From contig JAPOOQ010000061.1 in assembly GCA_026713345.1 (NCBI GenBank), positions 1-5,496 on the forward strand: a DNA stretch of 5,496 nucleotides, in the 5' to 3' direction. The stretch's first letter is position 1; each line of letters starts with the position of its first letter. This DNA comes from Gemmatimonadota bacterium (GTDB lineage Bacteria; Gemmatimonadota; Gemmatimonadetes; Longimicrobiales; Gaopeijiaceae). A program made the position numbers and the translations under genes. The notes under the pieces are model-generated. The model was given only the letters and a program-made list of their open reading frames with translations. It was not told where the DNA came from and made no database searches. Shown here in pieces: positions 1-5,235 of this stretch.

Positions 1-587
1 ACGACGGAAAACACCGAGCCGTCCGTGCCGGCGGCAATCACCCGGCGGGATATCGGAACCTCGCCAGGCATCCACCCGCGGCCGGGGCGGCGCCATGCGT
101 GCCGGCGCAACTCGTTCCCGAGCGTGTCGACAACCGTCAACTGGTAGCCATTGCCGATCCACAGCTGGCCGGGCGCTCGCCACGTGATTCGATTGGTGCT
201 CAAGTACCTGAACTCTCCCGGTCCTTCGCCTTCGCGAGCCATGGTCCTCAGGTAGGCGCCGTCCCCGCCGAAGACCCGGACCTCCTCCGAGGCGACATCC
301 AGAACGTAGATGCGCCCGGTCGGGTCCACCGCAATGTCTTGAATGTCCCCGAACCCCTCCGGTCCGTCGCCCATGACGTTGCCCAGTTTGAGTTCCTCGA
401 CCAGGCGCCACGCCCCGGCGTCTCCGCCGCGCCGCAGGAATTCGGTCGTCACCACGGGACGCCCTGCAACCGAGTCGACCACGACCTCCTGTGGAGGGGG
501 ACCATGGGCCCGATCTGCGGCGTGGATGGGCGGAGGCGCCAGCGCGAACAGAGTTGCCATTCCGAGGGTTCGGGCGGCTTTATCCAC
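1..587 (-). CDS. Six-bladed beta-propeller (NHL-like) exported protein, 3' part missing
   Basis: Last visible gene of the minus-strand operon, open through the left window edge (195 codons seen). Residues about 70-130 contain GDGPEGFGDIQDIAVDPTGR, then IYVLD, VRVFGGDG and GEGPGEF. This is the blade pattern of the six-bladed beta-propeller/NHL-like proteins common in Gemmatimonadota and Bacteroidota. Such propellers usually act as binding or scaffold modules; no catalytic residues can be identified and the ligand is unknown. I chose the GTG at 587-585 over the ATG at 560 because it gives a proper export signal: a K/R-containing start (MDKAARTLG), a hydrophobic stretch MATLFALAPPP, and a plausible cleavage after IHAA. 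The GTG lies 6 bases after the TAG of the DUF6152 gene, in the same frame, suggesting coupled translation; no strong Shine-Dalgarno is visible. Family call is firm, start moderately so, specific role unknown. Confidence 0.8.
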   Translation of the reverse strand, partial: MDKAARTLGMATLFALAPPPIHAADRAHGPPPQEVVVDSVAGRPVVTTEFLRRGGDAGAWRLVEELKLGNVMGDGPEGFGDIQDIAVDPTGRIYVLDVASEEVRVFGGDGAYLRTMAREGEGPGEFRYLSTNRITWRAPGQLWIGNGYQLTVVDTLGNELRRHAWRRPGRGWMPGEVPISRRVIAAGTDGSVFSV

Positions 588-593
588 GGACGG

Positions 594-1043
594 CTAGCAG
601 CGTCCCCGTTCCCGCCGCGCCTTGAGCAGTTCCTCCTCGTAGGGCGCCCCCGTCCCGGACGAGCCCAGGAAGATCTTGCTCCCGTCGGTGAAGGTCACGT
701 CACGCCCGTTCGCGCGCTTCAGGGAGTGGTCCTTGGCCTGGTAGCCGTCCACGATGATCTCGGTCCCGGGCTTGAGACAGTCACGGCGCAACCCTCTGCG
801 CAGCAACACGTTGGGTGTCCCACCCTCCACGGCCCATACTTCCTGGGTCCCGTCTTCCTTCTCGACCTCGATGTGAATCCAGGTATGCGGGTTCACCCAC
901 TCCAGCTTCACGATCTTGCCCTGCAGCTTGATGGGCGCGTTACGGTCGAACTCCGCTCCAAAGGCATGGTGGGCCACCACGGGCACCGCCACCGCCGCCA
1001 GCAGAACCGCCGCGCCAGTCAGAAGAATCCATTTCTTTCGCAT
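594..1043 (-). CDS. DUF6152 family exported protein, 149 aa
   Basis: Complete small exported protein of unknown function. The N-terminus (MRKKW, then a hydrophobic run to VPVVA) is a Sec signal with likely cleavage after Ala24, giving a mature protein that starts His-His-Ala-Phe. Family landmarks: AHHAF (24-28), KLEWVNPHTWIHIEV (46-60), WAVEGGTPNVLLRRGL (70-85), LKPGTEIIVDGYQAKD (90-105), GSKIFLGSSG (121-130). These match my recollection of DUF6152, a predicted compact beta-sheet domain often encoded beside exported proteins of the kind found here. No enzyme activity is established. The ATG at 1043 is preferred because GGAGG lies ten bases upstream; a much longer in-frame upstream extension is only antisense/shadow reading through the neighbouring gene. 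The gene starts 7 bases after the preceding stop. The N-terminal His and His53 are possible metal ligands (inference). Confidence 0.88.
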   Translation of the reverse strand: MRKKWILLTGAAVLLAAVAVPVVAHHAFGAEFDRNAPIKLQGKIVKLEWVNPHTWIHIEVEKEDGTQEVWAVEGGTPNVLLRRGLRRDCLKPGTEIIVDGYQAKDHSLKRANGRDVTFTDGSKIFLGSSGTGAPYEEELLKARRERGRC

Positions 1044-1050
1044 CGTTCCC

Positions 1051-2184
1051 TTACCTCCGCTCTTGCCGTTCCTGCCGTTCCTGCGCCCGGGCGCCCCGCA
1101 ACACGTTCTCGAGCGCGTAGTTGCCCTCGTGGCAGGCGTATTCGTAGACCAGTCCGTCGAGCCGCGTGAAGGGTACCTCGCCCCTCCAGGGCCCGCTCCA
1201 CATGACCGGATCCTCGACGGTGAATTCGTAGTGAATGGTGTGCTCGTCAGCGCGCGTGAACCGCTCGGTGACCTTGAATTCCTCCGACGGCGCCACGCCC
1301 TGCAGGGTCTGGTTGGGGTGCAGGTTGGTGGTCTCGACGACCAGCGTGTCGCCTTCCCAGCGGCCCCAGGAGTCACCCATCCAAGGCCGGATGTGCGCGG
1401 GCAGCCGCTTCGGCTCGCCGAGCCGGATGATCCTCACGTCGTGCACCATCTCGGTCATGATCATGACGTGGTCCGGCGTCTGCACGATCGTGTAGTTGTT
1501 GTTGTAGAAGTAGTTGGGAAGCATCGGCGGCCCCGCGTTCGAGCCGAACGACATGATGCAGCGCTCCGCCAGCGGCCGGTTCTCCGGGTTGTCGTACTGG
1601 CCGAACTGGCTGCCGAAGCGCCGCCGCTCCGCACGTAGCTCCCGGCCCTGCTCGCTCAGAGGCGGCAGCCGGCCGTTCTCGGGATCGACGACGAGCGAGG
1701 TCCGCGGCTCGCCGTTGAAGATGGCCACCAGGTCCCCCGAGTCGATGTAGAAGGAGTTGTACCCGCCCGTCCCGCCCGACGCCGCGTCGCGGCGCGCGTC
1801 ACCGCTGAAGATGCCACCCACGGGCGGCGCTTCCCGGTCGGGGTCGCTGTCCCTGGCTCCCGCCGCGCGAATGTTCCGCACGAACCCCTCGATCCGGGCC
1901 ACCGACTCCCAGGTGTGCGTCGGACCCTGCCCATCGGGCCGCTGGATCGGGGTGACGGTCGCGTTGGACCAGTTCCCCTGCAGATCGGGGTGTCCGGCGG
2001 GGGTGCGGGGGACGACCCATTCGACCGCCGCGGCCTCGCGCTCCTGGGCGGTCGCCGGCGTCGCGAGACCGGTCGCGAGCCCTGTCGCGGCTACGGCCAC
2101 GAGCGGCAGCACCAGAGCGGATCCGGGGCCAGCCAGCCGGCCGGTAGCCCTATCTGCGGATCGGATTCTTGCGCAGGTGTCCAT
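1051..2184 (-). CDS. Exported protein of unknown function, 377 aa, paralogue of the gene at 2150-3004
   Basis: Complete gene; no named family recognised with certainty. A long Arg-containing start is followed by a hydrophobic stretch (about residues 22-46) ending ATPATA, a likely Sec cleavage before QE. The mature part opens with TPAGHPDLQGNW (61-72), a form of the RPDLxGxW signature seen at the mature N-terminus of many secreted hypothetical proteins from Acidobacteriota and Gemmatimonadota. Later blocks are LVVDPENGRLPPL (164-176), ERCIMSFG (207-214), NNNYTIVQTPDHVMIMTEM (228-246), WMGDSWGRWEGDTLVVET (268-285), KVTERFTR (304-311) and EYACHEGNY (348-356). The W-G-D-S-x-G-R-W-E-x-D-T and KVTER blocks match the preceding gene, so the two are paralogues. 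The start at 2184 is set by GAGGAG seven bases upstream; it overlaps the preceding gene by 35 bases. No catalytic motif is evident. An exported partner of the dehydrogenase is inferred from position only. Confidence 0.85.
   Translation of the reverse strand: MDTCARIRSADRATGRLAGPGSALVLPLVAVAATGLATGLATPATAQEREAAAVEWVVPRTPAGHPDLQGNWSNATVTPIQRPDGQGPTHTWESVARIEGFVRNIRAAGARDSDPDREAPPVGGIFSGDARRDAASGGTGGYNSFYIDSGDLVAIFNGEPRTSLVVDPENGRLPPLSEQGRELRAERRRFGSQFGQYDNPENRPLAERCIMSFGSNAGPPMLPNYFYNNNYTIVQTPDHVMIMTEMVHDVRIIRLGEPKRLPAHIRPWMGDSWGRWEGDTLVVETTNLHPNQTLQGVAPSEEFKVTERFTRADEHTIHYEFTVEDPVMWSGPWRGEVPFTRLDGLVYEYACHEGNYALENVLRGARAQERQERQERR
1054..1058 (-). promoter_or_regulatory. Ribosome binding site for the DUF6152 gene
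   Basis: GGAGG on the minus strand ends ten bases before the ATG at 1043. It lies in the last codons of the upstream gene, directly before that gene's TAA (1053-1051). Ribosomes finishing the upstream frame therefore arrive on this site, supporting translational coupling, and it fixes the DUF6152 start. Confidence 0.75.
1066..1083. repeat. Tandem 9-bp repeat encoding a QER tail
   Basis: CCGTTCCTG occurs twice in direct tandem (1066-1074, 1075-1083, plus-strand reading). On the coding strand it yields Gln-Glu-Arg twice, followed by a third diverged QER, so the upstream protein ends AQERQERQERR. It looks like slippage expansion of a charged C-terminal tail. Confidence 0.7.
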
Positions 2185-3004
2185 ACATCAGCTCCTCGAC
2201 GAATTCCACGCACTGGAACTGCCCCAGGCGCGCATTCGGATCGATGTTGCGGTACAGCGGCATGCGGATCTTCCAGGGGCGCGAGTACGTCTCCGGATCG
2301 TTCAGCTCCGCTTCATACATGATATGGTCCGGACCGATCATGGTGTACCGCTCGGTGACCTTCAGGCCGGTACTGTGGTGGTTTCCCGCCCGGTCGAGCC
2401 AGGCCTGGCCGTTGAAGCCGTTCACCTCCACGACGAAGGTGTCGTCCTCCCAGCGGCCGACCGACTGGCCCATCCAGGAGTCGACCTGGGGCGGCCCGGG
2501 ATCCTCCAGGTAGACCTCGCGCATGGCGCCCGCGTATTCGTACGCCATGAAGACCTTCGTCTCGCTCTGGAAGATCTGGAAGGGGAAGGGCATGTAGGTG
2601 GCCCGGGGCACCCCCGGCTGGAAACACTTGATCTCCGGGTCGCGCTCGAGCCAGTTCTCGCGGTTTTCGTCGCGCAGCGCCAGGGCTTCGGGCAGGTAGG
2701 GAATCACGCCGCCCTCGACCACGCCATAGCCGGATGGGACGGATCCGACCGCACCCAGGGCCAGCACCTCGTTCGCAGGCACCGGGATCACGGGCCCCGG
2801 CTGCATGGCCAGCGCCGCGCGGGCGGCGTGTGGCTCGATGTCCCAGTGGGCGTTGCCGAGCGTCTGCCACAGGCCGTTCAGGTCGGGCCTGCCGGAGGCG
2901 AGTCTGGGAATGGAGCCGCTCGCGGCGGGATCCTGGGCGTAGGCGGAAACCGGGAGCACCGCGGCGAGCGCCAAAAGGACCAGGGGATTCGAGAATCTCA
3001 TCAT
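2150..3004 (-). CDS. Exported protein of unknown function, 284 aa, RPDLxGxW type
   Basis: Complete gene; function unknown. The N-terminus MMRFSNPLVLLALAAVLPVS followed by AYA-QD is a clear Sec signal (cleavage near residue 24). The mature protein has SGRPDLNGLWQ (37-47), DPEIKCFQPGVPRATYMPFP (122-141), QIFQSETKVFMAYEY (143-157), WMGQSVGRWEDDTFVVEV (177-194), LKVTERY (214-220) and LNDPETYSRPW (234-244). This order is common in secreted hypothetical proteins of Acidobacteriota/Gemmatimonadota, which are not, to my knowledge, biochemically characterised. The C-terminal half aligns by eye with the following gene; the pair probably arose by tandem duplication followed by strong divergence. Two adjacent ATGs (3004 and 3001) are possible starts, with only a weak AGAAG upstream. 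It follows the dehydrogenase by 46 bases with no convincing terminator, so it is read as the same operon. Confidence 0.85.
   Translation of the reverse strand: MMRFSNPLVLLALAAVLPVSAYAQDPAASGSIPRLASGRPDLNGLWQTLGNAHWDIEPHAARAALAMQPGPVIPVPANEVLALGAVGSVPSGYGVVEGGVIPYLPEALALRDENRENWLERDPEIKCFQPGVPRATYMPFPFQIFQSETKVFMAYEYAGAMREVYLEDPGPPQVDSWMGQSVGRWEDDTFVVEVNGFNGQAWLDRAGNHHSTGLKVTERYTMIGPDHIMYEAELNDPETYSRPWKIRMPLYRNIDPNARLGQFQCVEFVEELMYGHLRKNPIRR
2192..2197 (-). promoter_or_regulatory. Ribosome binding site inside the upstream gene
   Basis: GAGGAG on the minus strand, seven bases before the ATG at 2184. It lies within the last codons of the preceding gene, so this start is translated from inside the other frame. 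It supports the 35-base overlap being real and not a misplaced start. Confidence 0.65.
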
Positions 3005-3050
3005 GCTTCTGAATGTGCGGACCGTTCCCTGGTCATGCCAGTATCCCCGG

Positions 3051-4892
3051 TCACCTCACACCGAAAGCGAGCAGCAGGTTGCCCGGCATCTGGCCGAAGG
3101 TCGCGTAGCCGCTGTTCGTGAACAACATGCCGCCGGCGATCACCGGCCCGGGACCGTCGATGGCTCCGCCCCTTCCGGGGACGCCTCCCACCGTTTCGAC
3201 GGGTTGGGTGGTGTCGAATTCCCAGATCACCTGCCCGTCAATGGTTGAATGGGCGCGGATCACCCCGTCCAGACCGCCGGCGAAAACGACGCCGTCGATC
3301 GCGGTGGCTCCGGCCGAGTTGGAAGAAATGCAGGCCCTTCTGCCCCCGCAGGTGTCCGCCGGCGGCGGCGCGCTCCACACCACCTCACCGGTCATGAGGT
3401 CCAGCGCATAGAGGCCCGGCGAGCGTTCGCGCTCCGGATTCACGTCCACGATCACGGCCTGCCGGTCCGCGTTCGGCGCGTAGGCGTAGCGGCCATCGGT
3501 GGCCATTCCCCAGTGGATCCCCCCGAGCATGCTGCCCTTGCCCACCCCGGTCGACCAGAGCAGCGCCCCGTCGTTGTCGGGGTCGAGCGCCCACACCGTC
3601 CCCGACTTCTGCCCGGCGACGAGAATCTCCTTCCCGTCGGGGCGGGTCACCAGCATCGGCGCCATCCCGAAGTCGAGGTCCGGTCCCGGAGGATCGGGAC
3701 AGTTTTCGCGGAAGGACGCCTGCGTGCACGCCATATTGAAGGCGTCCCCGGTCGTGGCCTGGAACGACCACGCCAACTCGCCGGTCTCGAGGTCCAGCGC
3801 CAGGATCGCGTCGCTGGACTCCGTCACCGGGTGGGTCAGGTTCTCACCGGTCCCGGCGTAGAGCAGCCCGCGGGCGGGATCGATGGTGGGACTGGACCAG
3901 ACGGCGGCTCCCGACGGCCCCCAGTTCATCGTTCCGATCCCGTTCTCCCCCGTCTCCTCCGCATACCCGGGGATCACCCGGTGATACCAGAGCACCTCCC
4001 CCGTCGCCGCGTCGAGCGCCGCAACCGCCCCGGAGGAAGTGCAGCACTCGTAGCGGGGATCCCCCGCCATCGCGACCTCGAGCGAGGACACCGGCACAAA
4101 GAGACGGCCATCGTGGAGAGCCGGGCTGCCCGTGCCGTACGCCACGGCGTGCCACCCCACGCGTTCCTTCCAGAGCAGCGACCCGGACTCCAGGTCGATG
4201 GCGTAGGCGCTGGTGCGGGCGTCCACGAACCAAGCCGTCGAACGTCCCCCCGGGCCCTCCCCGACAACGATCGCGCCGCGGACCATCGCGTCGGCCTCGA
4301 AGCTCCAGCGGACGCAGCCGGTCTCCAGGTCGAGGGCCAGGATTTCGCCGAAGGGCCCGGCGACCAGAGCCGCGTCCCCGGCCACCGCGGGTGAGGTGCG
4401 CATGTTCGTCCCGCCCGGAAACGCGAAGGCCCAGCGCAGTTCCAGGTTCGGGACGTCCGCGGCCTCGAGTCCGGCTCGCTCGGGCGACTGGTAGCCGGTA
4501 CCCGCGAGGTTGCCCGCGAACCCCGTCCAGGAGACGGCCGCCGGATTCATCCCGGTCCAGGCACGATCCGCGCAGAAGGCGGACTCGGGAAGGGTCTGCT
4601 CCTCGTAGCTGCGGCGGGTCAGGTACTCGGCCAGCCGGATGCGCTGCCCGGGCGTGAGGGTCGCGCCCTCGGCCCGCATCACCCCGTCCTCGAGCGAGGC
4701 CACGATCGCGCGAGGCGTCAACTGCGCGAGCAGCCGGGTCCCCGGAGCGCGCTCGGTGCCCGCGGGCGTATGGCAGGTCGCGCACTCCGTCTCGAAGAGT
4801 TCCTGCGGCTCCTGGGCCTGTGCGGCGGTGCAGACGGCCAGGGAGGCGAGGGTGGCGAATACAGCCGTAGCAGGGAGATGGCGGTAAGTCAT
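3051..4892 (-). CDS. PQQ-dependent quinohemoprotein dehydrogenase, polyvinyl-alcohol-dehydrogenase-like, 613 aa
   Basis: Predicted periplasmic alcohol oxidoreductase that would pass electrons from PQQ to a covalently bound haem c. After a Sec signal (residues 1-26, ending AQA) comes a cytochrome c domain with CATCH at 37-41 and a probable axial Met72 (DGVMRAEG). A PQQ beta-propeller follows from about 120 to the end, with repeated W-motif blades such as ALDLETG, AIDLESG, AALDAATGEVLWYH, LALDLETGELAWSF, WALDPDNDGALLW and YALDLMTGEVVW. The adjacent cysteines Cys283-Cys284 (RYECCTSSG) match the vicinal disulfide that stacks on PQQ in quinoprotein alcohol dehydrogenases. An N-terminal cytochrome plus propeller of about 610-640 residues matches polyvinyl-alcohol dehydrogenase (EC 1.1.2.6) better than methanol dehydrogenases, whose haem, when present, is C-terminal. 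The true substrate is unknown. The ATG at 4892 gives the signal peptide; no good Shine-Dalgarno precedes it, and a large hairpin ends ten bases upstream. First structural gene of the operon. Confidence 0.9.
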   Translation of the reverse strand: MTYRHLPATAVFATLASLAVCTAAQAQEPQELFETECATCHTPAGTERAPGTRLLAQLTPRAIVASLEDGVMRAEGATLTPGQRIRLAEYLTRRSYEEQTLPESAFCADRAWTGMNPAAVSWTGFAGNLAGTGYQSPERAGLEAADVPNLELRWAFAFPGGTNMRTSPAVAGDAALVAGPFGEILALDLETGCVRWSFEADAMVRGAIVVGEGPGGRSTAWFVDARTSAYAIDLESGSLLWKERVGWHAVAYGTGSPALHDGRLFVPVSSLEVAMAGDPRYECCTSSGAVAALDAATGEVLWYHRVIPGYAEETGENGIGTMNWGPSGAAVWSSPTIDPARGLLYAGTGENLTHPVTESSDAILALDLETGELAWSFQATTGDAFNMACTQASFRENCPDPPGPDLDFGMAPMLVTRPDGKEILVAGQKSGTVWALDPDNDGALLWSTGVGKGSMLGGIHWGMATDGRYAYAPNADRQAVIVDVNPERERSPGLYALDLMTGEVVWSAPPPADTCGGRRACISSNSAGATAIDGVVFAGGLDGVIRAHSTIDGQVIWEFDTTQPVETVGGVPGRGGAIDGPGPVIAGGMLFTNSGYATFGQMPGNLLLAFGVR

Positions 4893-4902
4893 CAGATACG
4901 AT

Positions 4903-4947
4903 AAGCCCCCGGAGGCTCTGGACGCTACACAGAACCTCCGGGGGCTT
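4903..4947 (-). terminator. Strong GC-rich hairpin just upstream of the dehydrogenase ATG (terminator or attenuator candidate)
   Basis: Perfect 13-bp inverted repeat AAGCCCCCGGAGG (4903-4915) and CCTCCGGGGGCTT (4935-4947). After one mismatch the stem continues for four more pairs (4917-4920 with 4930-4933) around a nine-base loop. Neither strand has a proper T-run after the stem (minus strand continues CTTATCGTATCTG), so intrinsic termination is uncertain. On the minus strand it sits 33 bases after the TAA of a possible 37-aa frame and ten bases before the dehydrogenase ATG. It could terminate a tiny transcript, attenuate the operon, control access of ribosomes, or protect the mRNA. The inverted repeat is certain; the role is inferred. 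Confidence 0.6.
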
Positions 4948-4980
4948 CTGAAACCGGCCGCAACCCGGCGCGATGGCCGC

Positions 4981-5094
4981 TTACGGCGCGAACGTTGGAT
5001 CGTGTTTCGGCTTAGCTGCCGAAGCGGCGACCGCTTGCCCTTGCCGGGTTGGGCTGGGTACTTGGACTAGACAAGTGATCACCTCCTTTTTCAT
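4981..5094 (-). CDS. Possible 37-aa small protein or leader peptide
   Basis: ATG-to-TAA frame starting MKKEVITCLVQVPSP and ending KPKHDPTFAP. It has a basic start, one Cys (residue 8), and a Pro/Ala-rich remainder; no family recognised. It lies between a candidate promoter (5186-5213) and the strong hairpin at 4903-4947, as expected for a small independent gene or a leader peptide. Against it: no Shine-Dalgarno precedes its ATG, only about 58% of its codons end in G or C, low for this neighbourhood, and the strong ribosome site lies inside its own first codons. It overlaps the TTG frame at 5012-5074, and probably at most one of them is translated. It is not a PqqA precursor: there is no Glu-x3-Tyr core. 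Confidence 0.3.
   Translation of the reverse strand: MKKEVITCLVQVPSPTRQGQAVAASAAKPKHDPTFAP
5006..5036 (-). other. Two overlapping small hairpins in the operon leader
   Basis: TTCGGC (5006-5011) pairs with GCCGAA (5018-5023) around a six-base loop. AAGCGG (5022-5027) pairs with CCGCTT (5031-5036) around a three-base loop. They share bases 5022-5023, so both cannot form fully at once. The first loop holds the stop codon of the TTG frame on the minus strand. This resembles competing structures in a regulatory leader, but short GC-rich hairpins arise often by chance in such DNA. Confidence 0.35.
5012..5074 (-). CDS. Possible 20-aa leader peptide with TTG start
   Basis: Reading frame of 20 codons (MSSPSTQPNPARASGRRFGS) beginning TTG at 5074, seven bases after GGAGG in a near-ideal Shine-Dalgarno. 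Of the frames in this leader, this start has the best-placed ribosome site. The stop TAA (5014-5012) falls in the loop of a small hairpin (5006-5023). The peptide is short, Ser/Pro/Arg-rich and matches nothing I know. A regulatory leader peptide fits better than a functional protein, but there is no run of a single amino acid codon as in classical attenuators. Inference only. Confidence 0.25.
   Translation of the reverse strand: MSSPSTQPNPARASGRRFGS
5077..5088 (-). promoter_or_regulatory. Full-length Shine-Dalgarno (AAGGAGGTGATC)
   Basis: On the minus strand AAGGAGGTGATC is complementary, without mismatch, to the conserved 3' end of bacterial 16S rRNA (GATCACCTCCTT); A's continue on its 5' side. 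It is far stronger than any ribosome site of the operon genes. The nearest downstream start at normal spacing is the TTG at 5074. The surrounding plus-strand sequence is not 16S rRNA, so this is not an rRNA remnant. Confidence 0.7.
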
Positions 5095-5162
5095 GGGTTT
5101 GACTTCGGGCGGGACTGTGCATCCAGCGCGAGTCGGCACCACCACTCATGGCGGCACCGCGT

Positions 5163-5193
5163 TTGGCCACCATGGCCATTTGGAATGTATACT
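5163..5193 (+). promoter_or_regulatory. Candidate promoter for the amidohydrolase gene
   Basis: TATACT at 5188-5193 is a good -10 box, overlapping the -10 of the opposing promoter through the palindrome GTATAC. The only -35 candidate, TTGGCC (5163-5168), is weak and at a long 19-base spacing. Transcription would begin near 5200, leaving a leader of about 36 bases before the ATG. Confidence 0.28.
5164..5178. promoter_or_regulatory. TGGCCA-CCA-TGGCCA repeat, possible operator
   Basis: Two copies of the palindrome TGGCCA separated by three bases (5164-5169 and 5173-5178). They lie between the candidate -35 and -10 of the plus promoter and at the first transcribed bases of the minus promoter, so a bound regulator could affect both. 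Short and possibly chance. Confidence 0.25.
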
Positions 5194-5213
5194 CACAGGT
5201 GGTGGTGAATCAA
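5186..5213 (-). promoter_or_regulatory. Candidate sigma70-type promoter for the minus-strand leader and operon
   Basis: Minus-strand reading: TTGATT (5213-5208) as -35, a 16-base spacer, TATACA (5191-5186) as -10. Both boxes match the consensus at four or more positions and stand out in GC-rich DNA. Transcription would start near 5179, about 85 bases before the 37-aa frame. No experimental support. Confidence 0.4.
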
Positions 5214-5235
5214 CCTCGGCAGCGTGGGGGTGTCG

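Larger units (their letters stand above)
4893..5235. other. Divergent intergenic region with structured minus-strand leader
   Basis: This 343-base stretch between the minus-strand operon and the plus-strand amidohydrolase has no conventional gene. It contains candidate back-to-back promoters, a TGGCCA inverted repeat, an extreme Shine-Dalgarno, two tiny overlapping minus-strand frames, two small overlapping hairpins and a strong 13-bp stem next to the dehydrogenase start; each is listed separately. If the minus-strand promoter near 5186-5213 is right, the dehydrogenase mRNA would have a leader of almost 290 bases. Stretches 4948-4980 and 5095-5160 hold nothing I can identify. Confidence 0.6.

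Noticed and set aside
99..1169. Plus-strand open frame of 356 codons at the left end
   Set aside because: Antisense across three minus-strand genes and their junctions; no ribosome site or family features.
3005..3050. Terminator or separate promoter between the dehydrogenase and the next gene
   Set aside because: Only a weak short inverted repeat (ACCG/TGGT-like) and no T-run or clear -10 box; the 46-base gap fits an ordinary intra-operon spacer.
1757..3121. Long plus-strand open frame of 454 codons
   Set aside because: Antisense to two genes with signal peptides and family motifs; Arg/Gly/Pro-rich composition typical of shadow frames in high-GC DNA, with no recognisable domain.
3249..4394. 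Long plus-strand open frame of 381 codons
   Set aside because: Antisense to the PQQ propeller; His/Arg/Pro/Gly-rich shadow composition, no domain.
5077..5089. GATCACCTCCTTT on the plus strand as a 16S rRNA 3' end
   Set aside because: The bases upstream show none of the conserved 16S helix 45 sequence (no GGTAACC or CTGCGGTTG), so it is a strong Shine-Dalgarno on the other strand and not an rRNA gene.
4981..5094. PqqA-type precursor peptide near a PQQ enzyme
   Set aside because: The 37-aa frame lacks the Glu-x3-Tyr pair from which PQQ is made, and no pqq biosynthesis gene is in the window.
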